A stretch of 33,899 nt of DNA from Verrucomicrobiaceae bacterium. Lineage in GTDB: Bacteria > Verrucomicrobiota > Verrucomicrobiia > Verrucomicrobiales > Akkermansiaceae. Under the pieces are notes generated by a model. That model was not told the DNA's origin. It did not search any database and saw only the letters and a list, made by a program, of their open reading frames with translations. Numbering within the stretch: the first letter of the stretch is position 1; every line of letters begins with the position of its first letter. Location: contig JAACFN010000004.1 in NCBI GenBank assembly GCA_009937455.1, forward strand, positions 1-33,899, in the 5' to 3' direction. Positions 9,846 to 18,624 of this stretch are shown here, piece after piece. The translations under genes and the position numbers were made by a program.

Positions 9846-10424
9846 ATGAAACATTGTAGATCTGCTTCTAAACCAACAAATAAGTTTACACATCGAAGGG
9901 CGGTTCTTCTGGGCGCAACATGTCTTCTCACAATGAGTTCCTGTAACAAAATGAGCGAGCTGGTGGATCGTATCAAGGATATGGGAGGCCAGGGGAGTAG
10001 TCATTCGACGGTGGACGCCATGAATCAGAAGGAGGCGCAGGCTCTGATTGCTAATGAATCAAAGCTGGTGATGGTGGAATTTTACACCGATACGTGAGGA
10101 CCCTGTAAATCTTTTGCTCCCGTGCTGGAGCAGCTCGCAAAGGTGAACGCCAAAAAAGTTCGTATTGTAAAAGTGAATGCAAACCAAAATCTTGAATGGA
10201 TGAGGCAAGAAAATATTCGTGGAGTGCCAACGGTTCAGTTTTATCTCAAAGGAAAGAAAGTGCACCAGTTTTCAGGCTCTTATCCCAAGGATGTTGTCCA
10301 GCAGCAGATTGACCTGCATGCTGCTTCTTGGGGAAAGGAGACCGATGAAGACGGCAACCCCATCATGCCTGCCATCCAGCCAATGCCCAAAGAATGGATG
10401 CCTCCCGGAGTGACGCCGGAGTGA
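9846..10424 (+). CDS. candidate selenoprotein: thioredoxin-fold lipoprotein with UGPC active site (TGA at 10095-10097 read as Sec), 192 aa
   Basis: ORF 9846..10097 (MKHCRSASKPTNKFTHRRAVLLGATCLLTMSSCNK...SKLVMVEFYTDT) and its in-frame continuation (GPCKSFAPVLEQLAKVNAKKVRIVKVNANQNLEWMRQENIRGVPTVQFYLKGKKVHQFSGSYP...) form one complete thioredoxin domain. The TGA falls on the first Cys position of CGPC. Confidence 0.78.
10114..10133 (+). promoter_or_regulatory. putative bacterial SECIS hairpin
   Basis: U-UGCUCC-[CGUGCU]-GGAGCA-G: 6 Watson-Crick pairs plus one closing U-G wobble, 6-nt loop with G in the first two positions. 23 nt separate the UGA and the loop. Confidence 0.65.
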
Positions 10425-10565
10425 TTAGAGCTGCATGTAGAGTTGTATGAGCTGGTGTTTTCTCTCTTTCATGGGTGATTATAAGCTCTGAGCTTGCGCA
10501 ACTACGCCATTGACCCCATGGGGCATAGTGTCTAGCTTCCGCGCCTCTAGAAGCCACCATATCCA

Positions 10566-13274
10566 ATGAGCGAGGAAGCAAAAAACTACAAGGACACCCT
10601 TAGTCTGCCTGAGACTACTTTCCCCATGCGCGGGGATTTGGTAAAAAATGAACCCAAGCGTCTTGAGCGCTGGAATGATCAGGGTCTTTACCAAAGCATT
10701 CAGAAACGCCGTAAAGATCAAGGCGCGCCACGTTTTATTCTTCATGATGGACCGCCCTTTGCGAATGGTGATGTGCATATGGGCACAGCTTTGAACAAGG
10801 TGCTCAAGGATCTGGTGTTGAAATCTAAGACAATGGCAGGCTTTGAGACGCCTTATATCCCGGGTTGGGATTGTCACGGACTTCCCATTGAGTTCAAGGT
10901 GATGCAAGACGCGAGAAATGAGGAACCTGCTGAGGTGCGCCGGCGTTGTTCCGAATTTGCCCGTGGTTTCATTGATATTCAGCGAGAGAGTTTTCGCCGC
11001 CTCGGAGTATTTGGTGATTGGGAGAACCCTTATTTGACACTCGATCCTACCTATGAGGCCGACATCATCAGGACTTTTGGTAAGCTTGTTGAAATGGATG
11101 CTGTCTACCAGAGTCGCAAGCCTGTGCTTTGGAGTTATGGGGCAGGAACGGCACTTGCTGAGGCCGAGGTGGAGTATTTAGATAAAAAGAGCATGGCGGT
11201 ATACGTTCGCTTTGCACTTAACGATGCCAGCGGCGATCTTGCTGGCGCCTCTATGGTGATATGGACCACGACTCCATGGACTCTTCCCGCTAACCTTGGT
11301 ATCGCCGTTCACGAGCAGTTCAATTATGTATGTGGAACTTTTGTGCATGAGGATGGGCGCAAGCAGAAGCTCATTGTGGCCAAGGATTTGATCGATGATT
11401 TTGCAGCCAAGACGGGCTTTGTATTGAGCGAAACGCATTCCGGCTTCAAGGGCGGTGAGCTAGAGGGAATGCAAGCATCCCATCCATTTCTGCCACGCTC
11501 GGCGAAGATCATATTGGCGAATTTTGTGACGACGGAGACCGGAACGGGTGCCGTTCACATCGCTCCGGGTCACGGTGCAGATGACTATGTGGCTGGCCAG
11601 CAGAACGACCTAGGCCTCTTGTCCCCAGTGGATGCCGATGGTAAGTTTACAACGGAATGTGGTCTGGATGAATTGGTAGGACAGCACGTCTTCAAAACCA
11701 ACAAGCGTATTACAGAAATCCTCGAAGAGGGAGGGAACCTGCTTGGTAGTGAGCTCTACGAGCACCAATACCCGCATTGCTGGCGGTCGAAGACACCGAT
11801 TATTTTCCGTGCTGTTGAGCAATTCTTTATTTCGCTCAAAGACATTCGAGGCAAAGCCCTAGAGGAAATCGACAAGGTAGAATGGTTGCCTAAATGGGGC
11901 CGTAACCGCATATACGGCACGGTGGAGTCTAGGCCTGATTGGTGTATTTCACGGCAGCGTACCTGGGGTGTGCCATTGCCTGTTTTTTTCAATAAGGAGG
12001 GTGAAGCAATCATCAGCACTGAGCTGATTGCTAAAGTGGCTGATCTGGTTGAGCGTGAAGGAACCAATATTTGGTTTGAGCTTGATGATGCAGAGCTAGC
12101 AGCGCGTCTAGGCTTGCCAGAGGGCTGCACTAAATGCCGCGATACGCTTGATGTCTGGATCGACTCTGGCTCAAGTCATGTTGCGGTTATGGATCGGCAC
12201 CCGGAGCTTTCTGCGCCTGCAGATCTTTATTTGGAGGCAACAGACCAGCACCGTGGATGGTTCCAGAGTTCGCTCATGCTTAGTGTGGCCGCTCGTGGTG
12301 CGGCCCCATACAAGGCGGTCATGACCCACGGATTTGTGGTGGATACCTCAGGTAAAAAAATATCGAAGTCCGGCAGCAAGCCGATTAATGCAAAGCATTA
12401 TTACGATCAGTTTGGCTCTGATATCGTGCGCCTTTGGGCGGCCTCGGTTGACTGGCAGACTGAGGTTCCTTTTTCAGACAAACTCTTCAAGCAAGTCACG
12501 GATCCATATCGCCGTTTGCGCAACACCCTGCGTATTTTATTGGGTAACATCAATGGCTTTGATGCGAATACTCAGTCTGTTTCGAAGGAGGAAATGACCC
12601 TGCTTGATCGTTGGGTTCTTGAGCGTCTCAACGGGGTGATTTCAGAATGCAGTAAGGCCTATGACGCATATCAGTTCCGCAAGGTGTTCAATGAGATTAA
12701 CCAATTCTGTGCCCATGAGCTCAGTGCGCTCTATATTGATATCACCAAAGATAGAATGTATTGTGATGCTCTAGATTCTAAGCGCCGTCTTGCAGCGCAG
12801 ACAGTCATGTATCGTGTGTTTGATGCAGTGTGTCGCTTGATAGCGCCAATTCTTGCATTCACAGCGGATGAAGCGTGGGAGCATGCTGGTAATGAGGGCA
12901 GTATTCATGAGCAGGATTTCCCAGTAGTCGATCCAGATTTTCAATCTGGTGAGGCGGTAGCTCAGATTGATGTGCTCTTGGAATTACGAGCAGTCATTCA
13001 GACGGCGATCGAGAGGGAAGTGCAGGCCAAAGCTTTCAATAAAAACAATGAAGCGCACGTCACGGTGACCCTTCCCGAAACCCACCCTAGTCGAGCGCTT
13101 TTGGCGGACAGAGATTTTGTCACTGAGTTTTTCATACTGGCGGATCTTCAGCTAGAGATTGGAGCTGACATCACAGCCACGGCTAAAGCCACGGATCACT
13201 CCATGTGTCCACGATGCCGTAGGTATGAGCCACTGGTTACTGAGCTCTGCAGCCGTTGTAGTGAGGTTGTCTAG
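10566..13274 (+). CDS. ileS: isoleucyl-tRNA synthetase
   Basis: 902 aa; LHDGPPFANGDVHMGTALNKVLKD (HIGH region), PGWDCHGLPIE, KKISKSGSK (KMSKS), C-terminal CPRC...CSRC zinc motif. Confidence 0.97.
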   Translation: MSEEAKNYKDTLSLPETTFPMRGDLVKNEPKRLERWNDQGLYQSIQKRRKDQGAPRFILHDGPPFANGDVHMGTALNKVLKDLVLKSKTMAGFETPYIPGWDCHGLPIEFKVMQDARNEEPAEVRRRCSEFARGFIDIQRESFRRLGVFGDWENPYLTLDPTYEADIIRTFGKLVEMDAVYQSRKPVLWSYGAGTALAEAEVEYLDKKSMAVYVRFALNDASGDLAGASMVIWTTTPWTLPANLGIAVHEQFNYVCGTFVHEDGRKQKLIVAKDLIDDFAAKTGFVLSETHSGFKGGELEGMQASHPFLPRSAKIILANFVTTETGTGAVHIAPGHGADDYVAGQQNDLGLLSPVDADGKFTTECGLDELVGQHVFKTNKRITEILEEGGNLLGSELYEHQYPHCWRSKTPIIFRAVEQFFISLKDIRGKALEEIDKVEWLPKWGRNRIYGTVESRPDWCISRQRTWGVPLPVFFNKEGEAIISTELIAKVADLVEREGTNIWFELDDAELAARLGLPEGCTKCRDTLDVWIDSGSSHVAVMDRHPELSAPADLYLEATDQHRGWFQSSLMLSVAARGAAPYKAVMTHGFVVDTSGKKISKSGSKPINAKHYYDQFGSDIVRLWAASVDWQTEVPFSDKLFKQVTDPYRRLRNTLRILLGNINGFDANTQSVSKEEMTLLDRWVLERLNGVISECSKAYDAYQFRKVFNEINQFCAHELSALYIDITKDRMYCDALDSKRRLAAQTVMYRVFDAVCRLIAPILAFTADEAWEHAGNEGSIHEQDFPVVDPDFQSGEAVAQIDVLLELRAVIQTAIEREVQAKAFNKNNEAHVTVTLPETHPSRALLADRDFVTEFFILADLQLEIGADITATAKATDHSMCPRCRRYEPLVTELCSRCSEVV

Positions 13275-13309
13275 GCTCTCACTATGCCTCACACTAATAG
13301 AAGCATCCG

Positions 13310-13960
13310 ATGAACAAGAATTTATCCAACGAAAAATTGGTAAGGCAGGTGCTATACATCACTGTTCCGCTTTATATTCTGGATCAGATATCGAAGTGGT
13401 GGGTGGTCATGAGCTTTAAGGTTCCTTTTGTCCTTCATGAGGGAAACAAATATTTTGTCCAAGAGGACACACGCCCAGTCATTGAAGGGTTTTTCAACCT
13501 AGTAAGGCGTCACAATCAAGGAGTTGCTTTTGGTATAGGCAATGGCACGACGTGGGCTCCTGTTGTATTCCTTCTGGCGCTGGTCATCGCGCTTTTTCTG
13601 ATTATGTTTTTTTGGAAAAGGGGCGCTTTTGAGGGCCCGTCGCGTTGGTCTGCGCCTCTGCTTTTGGCCGGCATTCTCGGTAACTTAACAGACCGTTTGT
13701 TCCAAGGTTTTTGGCTTGAGGCATATTCAGATGCCGGCTTCTGGCAACGTCTAGGGCAGGGCTATGTAGTTGATTTTCTCGATTTCAAGCTGCCTCTTTA
13801 TGATAAAATCATGCCCTCGAGTGGCGGCCACTGGCCGGCGTTCAATGTGGCAGACAGTTGTATATCAGTCGCGGCAACGCTCTTATTTTTGACAGCGATC
13901 ATTGAGATTAAAAAAGAGATGGCTGAGAAAAAAGCGACCAAAAACAAGCCGGTTCAATAA
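13310..13960 (+). CDS. lspA: lipoprotein signal peptidase (signal peptidase II)
   Basis: LDQISKWWV, NLVRRHNQGVAFGI, GILGNLTDRLFQGF, VVDFLDF..FNVADSCIS (catalytic Asp motifs); directly downstream of ileS. Confidence 0.92.
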   Translation: MNKNLSNEKLVRQVLYITVPLYILDQISKWWVVMSFKVPFVLHEGNKYFVQEDTRPVIEGFFNLVRRHNQGVAFGIGNGTTWAPVVFLLALVIALFLIMFFWKRGAFEGPSRWSAPLLLAGILGNLTDRLFQGFWLEAYSDAGFWQRLGQGYVVDFLDFKLPLYDKIMPSSGGHWPAFNVADSCISVAATLLFLTAIIEIKKEMAEKKATKNKPVQ

Positions 13961-14032
13961 ATTAAGGGATCCATTCTTGATTCTCAATTCAAGTCAATTA
14001 GTATCAAGGTCGTGAAATGGGATAGGTTAGCA

Positions 14033-14869
14033 ATGAATAGGCAACTCAAGGCTTATTGGAAAGTTGCCCTTGTCTGTTTATGCGCCTTTTGGGTAAGCAT
14101 CGATATTCCCTGTCAGGCGCAGCAGCAAGAACCAGGGGACAAATCAGCCAGCAATATTACATCACCCCCGGATAACCAGGTGTTAGATCAGGCCAATGTT
14201 TTCCTTGAACACCCGGAGGTCTTAGCCGAAATGGTAGGTCGCCTATTAAGGATGAAGGATGACTATGAATATCCTGTCTATCTCGCAGTTTATTACAATG
14301 TGTTGGATGCTAGTCTTCGGGAACGAGCAGATCAGCTTTATGAGTCATGGATCGGTGATTCGGGGCGAGGCATGGTGATCGTGTATCAGCTCGATCCGGT
14401 GGTCTATGGTGACAACCCGGCGATGGCATATCACAAGGGGGATGGTTTGGATCCGCAGTTCGGAGGTGAATTTTCTCCGATTCCTGAGAGGGATATGATT
14501 GCTATGCTTACAAAGATTTCACCGCAGGTTGATAGTAATGCTGATGGGCATCATGCATCGATCAGCGCACTTGTCTCAGCTCTTGAGACTGAAATAACCC
14601 GTTATCATGATATTCCAGCTGCAAGCTGGAAAGATTCCGACAGTTTGCTCATGATCGCCGTATTCTCAGGATTTGTGATTGCGATACCCTTGATCGGTAT
14701 GCTGATACGGCGCTTGTTATTGAGCTCCAGCAATCAGTCCAGAAAAACGTATTATTTCCCCGATGTCCAGGTCGCCTACAGGCTTGGTGCTCCTTATGGT
14801 GGAGGTTGGGTCAGTGAGAAGGGTTTTGCTCCACCTTCTCCGCAGCAGTCAAACGTTTCCCCCGGTTAG
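14033..14869 (+). CDS. exported membrane-anchored protein with possible TPM-like domain
   Basis: N-terminal signal (ALVCLCAFWVSIDIPCQA), region DNQVLDQANVFLEHPEVLAEMVGRLLRMKDDYEYPVYLAVYYNV resembling TPM domains, C-terminal TM helix. Confidence 0.55.
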   Translation: MNRQLKAYWKVALVCLCAFWVSIDIPCQAQQQEPGDKSASNITSPPDNQVLDQANVFLEHPEVLAEMVGRLLRMKDDYEYPVYLAVYYNVLDASLRERADQLYESWIGDSGRGMVIVYQLDPVVYGDNPAMAYHKGDGLDPQFGGEFSPIPERDMIAMLTKISPQVDSNADGHHASISALVSALETEITRYHDIPAASWKDSDSLLMIAVFSGFVIAIPLIGMLIRRLLLSSSNQSRKTYYFPDVQVAYRLGAPYGGGWVSEKGFAPPSPQQSNVSPG

Positions 14870-15428
14870 GAAAAAACATCGATACACCATATACAATGGG
14901 GTAGGCAAGGATGCTTAAAACAATGCCGCTAGCGAGGAACCCTACCACAAAGTCAGCAGGGCTACCCTCTACCTTGACGCCAAGAAAGGAAACTTCTGTG
15001 ACTTTATCAAAAGGCAAAGGAATGCGGATATGCTCGCGAATCCAATGACCAAAATTGATTTGTAGCGCGATAAGAGGGGGGTGGGTGAATGGATTGGTTA
15101 CCCAGCATGCCGCCATCGACACAGGAATGTTGACCCTTGCCCTCATGCTGGCAAGTGCGGCCAATAGCATTTGAAAAGGTAGCGGAAGCATTGCACAAAA
15201 TAAACCGATCGAAAGTGCTCCCGAGACGGTGTGTCTGCATGGGTGCCACAGATCACGTTGGAATAGAGGTTTAATCAGAGCGGTGAGCCATGGACGCTTT
15301 CTGATATGAGGGTGGCGCAGATAGCGATAGGCTTTCCTAACCATTTTAAGGTATCTGCGCTTCATGGTTGAGAGAATAAGGGTATGAGATGGTCTGGTCG
15401 CTTTTTCGAGGTAAGGCGTGCCACACAA
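14811..15428 (-). CDS. DUF2062 membrane protein
   Basis: GALSIGLFCAMLPLPFQMLLAALASMRARVNIPVSMAACWVTNPFTHPPLI is the typical DUF2062 core. The start may be one of the later Mets. Confidence 0.8.
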   Translation of the reverse strand: MCGTPYLEKATRPSHTLILSTMKRRYLKMVRKAYRYLRHPHIRKRPWLTALIKPLFQRDLWHPCRHTVSGALSIGLFCAMLPLPFQMLLAALASMRARVNIPVSMAACWVTNPFTHPPLIALQINFGHWIREHIRIPLPFDKVTEVSFLGVKVEGSPADFVVGFLASGIVLSILAYPIVYGVSMFFPNRGKRLTAAEKVEQNPSH

Positions 15429-15492
15429 AGTGAATGTTTGTAGTTAGTATAGATCAATGAATTTGTATACCCTACATGTTGGCAGTGGGTAT

Positions 15493-15523
15493 AAAAAACC
15501 CGCCACTGTGGTTCAGGGCGGGT
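15493..15523 (-). terminator. Rho-independent terminator for the 15571-16017 gene
   Basis: Minus strand: ACCCGCC-CTGAACCACAGT-GGCGGGT-TTTTT; 7 bp perfect GC-rich stem followed by a T-run. Confidence 0.85.
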
Positions 15524-15570
15524 CTATAAAGTAGGTTGCTCAAGTAGCAATTAAGCGTTGAACGAATCAA

Positions 15571-16017
15571 TTACCACTTCTGAGTGCGGCTGTGATAGTA
15601 ACGGTCAAATCCCAATGTGGGTGGGAATTCAGACAAACCATCGTGAGGATTCATTTCAATGCGGTGATCTTCACCACATCGCTCATAGGGTGGCTTAAAG
15701 GTTCCTTTATAGGTCGGGCAGTGAAAAGTGAAGAGCTCGTAAAATCCATAACCGATGCGCTTGAATGCACGACGGGATCCGTCCATCACACCGTATGTCC
15801 AACCGGCTGAGGGCCCGTATCGCTCAGTCTTGCGTACCATCTGTTCTGGGATTTCGACAAGGCCATGGAGAATGTTGCTGACGGCACGACCCAGCTTGCG
15901 GGATGAGGTGTAAGTGGATCCAGGAGGAGCCTGAATGTCTGCCATTACACCTACACTGGTGACGACAAATGCTGTAAGGATGCATAATGAACGTTTCATG
16001 ATAAATTTATAATGCAT
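15571..16017 (-). CDS. secreted protein resembling the exosortase-associated TIGR04073 family
   Basis: Signal peptide (MKRSLCILTAFVVTSVGVMA) and RKLGRAVSNILHGLVEIPEQMVRKTERYGPSAGWTYGVMDGSRRAFKRIGYGFYELFTF; family recalled from pattern only. True start may be MKRSL at 15999. Confidence 0.55.
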   Translation of the reverse strand: MHYKFIMKRSLCILTAFVVTSVGVMADIQAPPGSTYTSSRKLGRAVSNILHGLVEIPEQMVRKTERYGPSAGWTYGVMDGSRRAFKRIGYGFYELFTFHCPTYKGTFKPPYERCGEDHRIEMNPHDGLSEFPPTLGFDRYYHSRTQKW

Positions 16018-16071
16018 CTATTTTTATAATCTTGCAATGGGAAAATTGTTTTTTTCATTGTCTCAATAGCT

Positions 16072-18459
16072 TTATTTTGAGTCGTTTGCATTTGGTTCGT
16101 TGTTGCCGACTGCTTTTTCTACCTTACGAATGGCTCGTTCCGCATAGTCAATAATACGGTCACTCTCACCTTTGGTGAAGGGGCTGAGTAGAGGAATCGC
16201 CCATTCGTATTTCTGCATAGCAAGTCCTCCGATGATGAATTCTTTTTCAGCATCAGTTTCCGCTGTATTAGTCAGTGCTTGCCATAGATTTTTCAGTTCA
16301 TCAGAATCTCGGTCACGCGCGGTATTGAGAATTTCATCAATGGTTTTATACGCATCCTTGCGCATCGTTTTGTTTTTTGGATTCTTTAAAAACTCGATAA
16401 GGGTAGGTATTTTTTCGTCATTTCCCAATTTGCCAAGTGCAGTAAGGGCCGCATTTTGATAGGCCGGATTCCCTGAATTGAGGGCATCATTGATCGCATT
16501 CTCTGCCAAATCATCACCTGTGGCGCCGAGGATACGCAGCATTGAAAGTTTGATGTTTTCGTCCTGGGCACTCTCATAGGAATCATAAATATCGCTTTCA
16601 TAGCTTGCGCCTTTGGAAGATGCTTGAATGATTGAGAGCAAGGCCATCTCTGCAGCTCTACGTACTGAGGGATATTCTGAATTCTTGACCAAGCCGAGAA
16701 GGTCTTTGACATAATCGCCAGCTTTCGGGTCAGCGTGGCATGACCGGATAGCGTAGATTGCGGCAGCAGCGGAATCTTCCTCGGAGCTTTCTTTGGCGTA
16801 ATCAATAAGGGCCTGGAGATTTTTTGACTTTGCTTGGAATCCGATGACATCCTTTAGCAGACCAGAACGTATGCTAGACGGACATTTTGCATTAAGGGTG
16901 TGATTAAGGATGATAGTGGAGAGATCGTAGCCGCCGTCAGCTTTCGCAAAACGCAGGACTTGCAGTATGAGTGGCTTCTGCTTGTTTTCTTGCATGCTTG
17001 TAGCCTCGTTGAGAATCCGTTTGAGCTCTGGCTCGGTCAAAAGAATGCCATCGAGCGCTAGTTTACTTATGCCTTCATCGCTTTCATCATCATTGAGGGT
17101 TTTTGCCTCTTTCATCACCTCATTATAGAGGTTATCAAGTTTGCGTTTTTCCATGTAAGACCTGCCCAAAACACCAGCAAGGATGACCACGGCTATGAGC
17201 ATACTGATGAGAGCCCATTTTGCACCATTGGAGAGGGTCCTCTGTGCGCTATCCATGCCCAGTGCTGAATCGCCTGGGATGGAGCCTCCGCCCTGAGCTG
17301 CGCTTGCAGGTTTTGTCATGGGCTGGGCTTTGATCTTAGCCGTTTGGGCGCCCTTTGTGTCAGCTTCTGTTGGCTTGTTGACCTTGATGGTAGGTGGGGC
17401 AGCTTCCATTTCAACGGTAGGCGTGGCCATTTTAACCGTTGGGGCAGCCATTTTAACGGTTGGGGCAGCCATTTTAACCGTTGGGGCAGCCATTTTAACC
17501 GTTGGGGCGGCCATTTTAACGGTAGGTGCTGCTTGGGCAACTGGATCAGTGGTCGTCTTGGCAACGGGAGTTTGGTTAGTAAGAAGCTTGGCCGTGGGGA
17601 CGGGTCCGGTTGGCAGGGTGGCTGACATGGGCTCATTTTCCATGGCGAAGAAGCGTTCCAGTGCTTCACGTGCGTTGAACGGCCTTTGGTCCACTTGGCG
17701 CTCGATATGCCACATGATCCAATCAGCGCCCCATTGAGGAATGTCTTGCCTCAGTTCTTGGATCGGAGTGACGTGGTGCTGAAGGTGGCTGATCATGACC
17801 TGGGCGGCACTCTCTCCATCAAAAGGATGTTTGCCGGTAAGTGCATAATAAAAGAGGCAGCCGAGAGCATACATATCGGTGCGCTGGTCCAGAGGTGTAC
17901 GTTCAAATTGCTCTGGGGCCATGAAGAAAATTGAGCCAAATACAGCATCGCCATGGTCAATGGTCTGTAAGGACGGAGATGATGAGAATTTAGCGAGTCC
18001 AAAGTCTACGATTTTGACCTGAAACTTTCCGGATGGTAGCCAGCATATCATGAGATTGCTGGGCTTAAGATCACGGTGGATAAGATTCAGATTCTGTGCT
18101 GCGGCCAGTGCTTCCTCGGATTGTAAGATGATCTCGCGCAGGTCGTCCCAGGTGAGTGTGTTTTCTTCAACCATCTCATCAAGAGTGCGGCCGTTGATGA
18201 GCTCCATGACCACGTAGGGGCCATCGTCATCTATTCCGGCATCATAGATCGTTACGATGTTTGGATGCTGAATAGAAGAGAGTGCGGTGGCTTCTTTGAG
18301 GAGGTTTTTGGTGGCTTCCTCTTGGTCTTCGTGTCCTCCGTCGGCGAGCACGCGCTTGATGGCGACTTCTCTATTTAGCTGTGTATCGAAAGCCCGATAA
18401 ACAGAACCAACCCCCCCCTGGCCAATTTTCCCTTTAATTTCGTATCGCTCTTTGCTCAT
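16072..18459 (-). CDS. transmembrane Ser/Thr protein kinase with C-terminal HEAT-like repeats
   Basis: YEIKGKIGQGGVGSVYRAFDTQLNREVAIKRV, LIHRDLKPSNLMI, IVDFGLAKF, APEQF; TM helix WALISMLIAVVILAGVLG; C-terminal helical repeats (NAALTALGKLGNDEKIPTLIEFLKNP). Confidence 0.92.
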   Translation of the reverse strand: MSKERYEIKGKIGQGGVGSVYRAFDTQLNREVAIKRVLADGGHEDQEEATKNLLKEATALSSIQHPNIVTIYDAGIDDDGPYVVMELINGRTLDEMVEENTLTWDDLREIILQSEEALAAAQNLNLIHRDLKPSNLMICWLPSGKFQVKIVDFGLAKFSSSPSLQTIDHGDAVFGSIFFMAPEQFERTPLDQRTDMYALGCLFYYALTGKHPFDGESAAQVMISHLQHHVTPIQELRQDIPQWGADWIMWHIERQVDQRPFNAREALERFFAMENEPMSATLPTGPVPTAKLLTNQTPVAKTTTDPVAQAAPTVKMAAPTVKMAAPTVKMAAPTVKMAAPTVKMATPTVEMEAAPPTIKVNKPTEADTKGAQTAKIKAQPMTKPASAAQGGGSIPGDSALGMDSAQRTLSNGAKWALISMLIAVVILAGVLGRSYMEKRKLDNLYNEVMKEAKTLNDDESDEGISKLALDGILLTEPELKRILNEATSMQENKQKPLILQVLRFAKADGGYDLSTIILNHTLNAKCPSSIRSGLLKDVIGFQAKSKNLQALIDYAKESSEEDSAAAAIYAIRSCHADPKAGDYVKDLLGLVKNSEYPSVRRAAEMALLSIIQASSKGASYESDIYDSYESAQDENIKLSMLRILGATGDDLAENAINDALNSGNPAYQNAALTALGKLGNDEKIPTLIEFLKNPKNKTMRKDAYKTIDEILNTARDRDSDELKNLWQALTNTAETDAEKEFIIGGLAMQKYEWAIPLLSPFTKGESDRIIDYAERAIRKVEKAVGNNEPNANDSK
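17426..17530 (-). repeat. 21-bp tandem repeat encoding (M/A)AAPTVK units in the kinase linker
   Basis: gccattttaaccgttggggca repeated about 5 times at 21-bp spacing (starts at 17426, 17447, 17468, 17489, 17510). Confidence 0.92.
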
Positions 18460-18624
18460 AGCAGTTGTGTAAACCTATTTCTTAGGGTTCGGCAAAACAA
18501 GCGGTGGTGCAATCATCAATTTCATTATTCAAATAAAGCAGCGTCCCAAAAGCCTGGCGACACCATGTGTCATGGCAGCAAGTTTCGGTTGCGCATCAAC
18601 TAGTGCTAAGGGATAGTCGCCTTA

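Noticed and set aside
9846-10424. Thioredoxin split as a pseudogene with a nonsense mutation
   Set aside because: Cannot be fully excluded, but the only defect is a TGA exactly at the catalytic Cys codon, the rest is intact and a SECIS-like hairpin follows. Genome-level Sec machinery is needed to settle it.
10122-10424. Stand-alone ORF starting at GTG 10122
   Set aside because: It starts inside the thioredoxin domain in the same frame as the upstream ORF; it is the 3' part of the split gene.
10514-10523. Perfect palindrome CCCCATGGGG before ileS
   Set aside because: Only 10 bp, single occurrence noticed, no T-box-like features; likely chance.
17318-17737. Plus-strand ORFs with AILTVGAAILTVG and HFNGWGSHFNRWG repeats
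   Set aside because: These are antisense translations of the 21-bp repeat in the kinase gene; a repeat of 3n length keeps all frames open.
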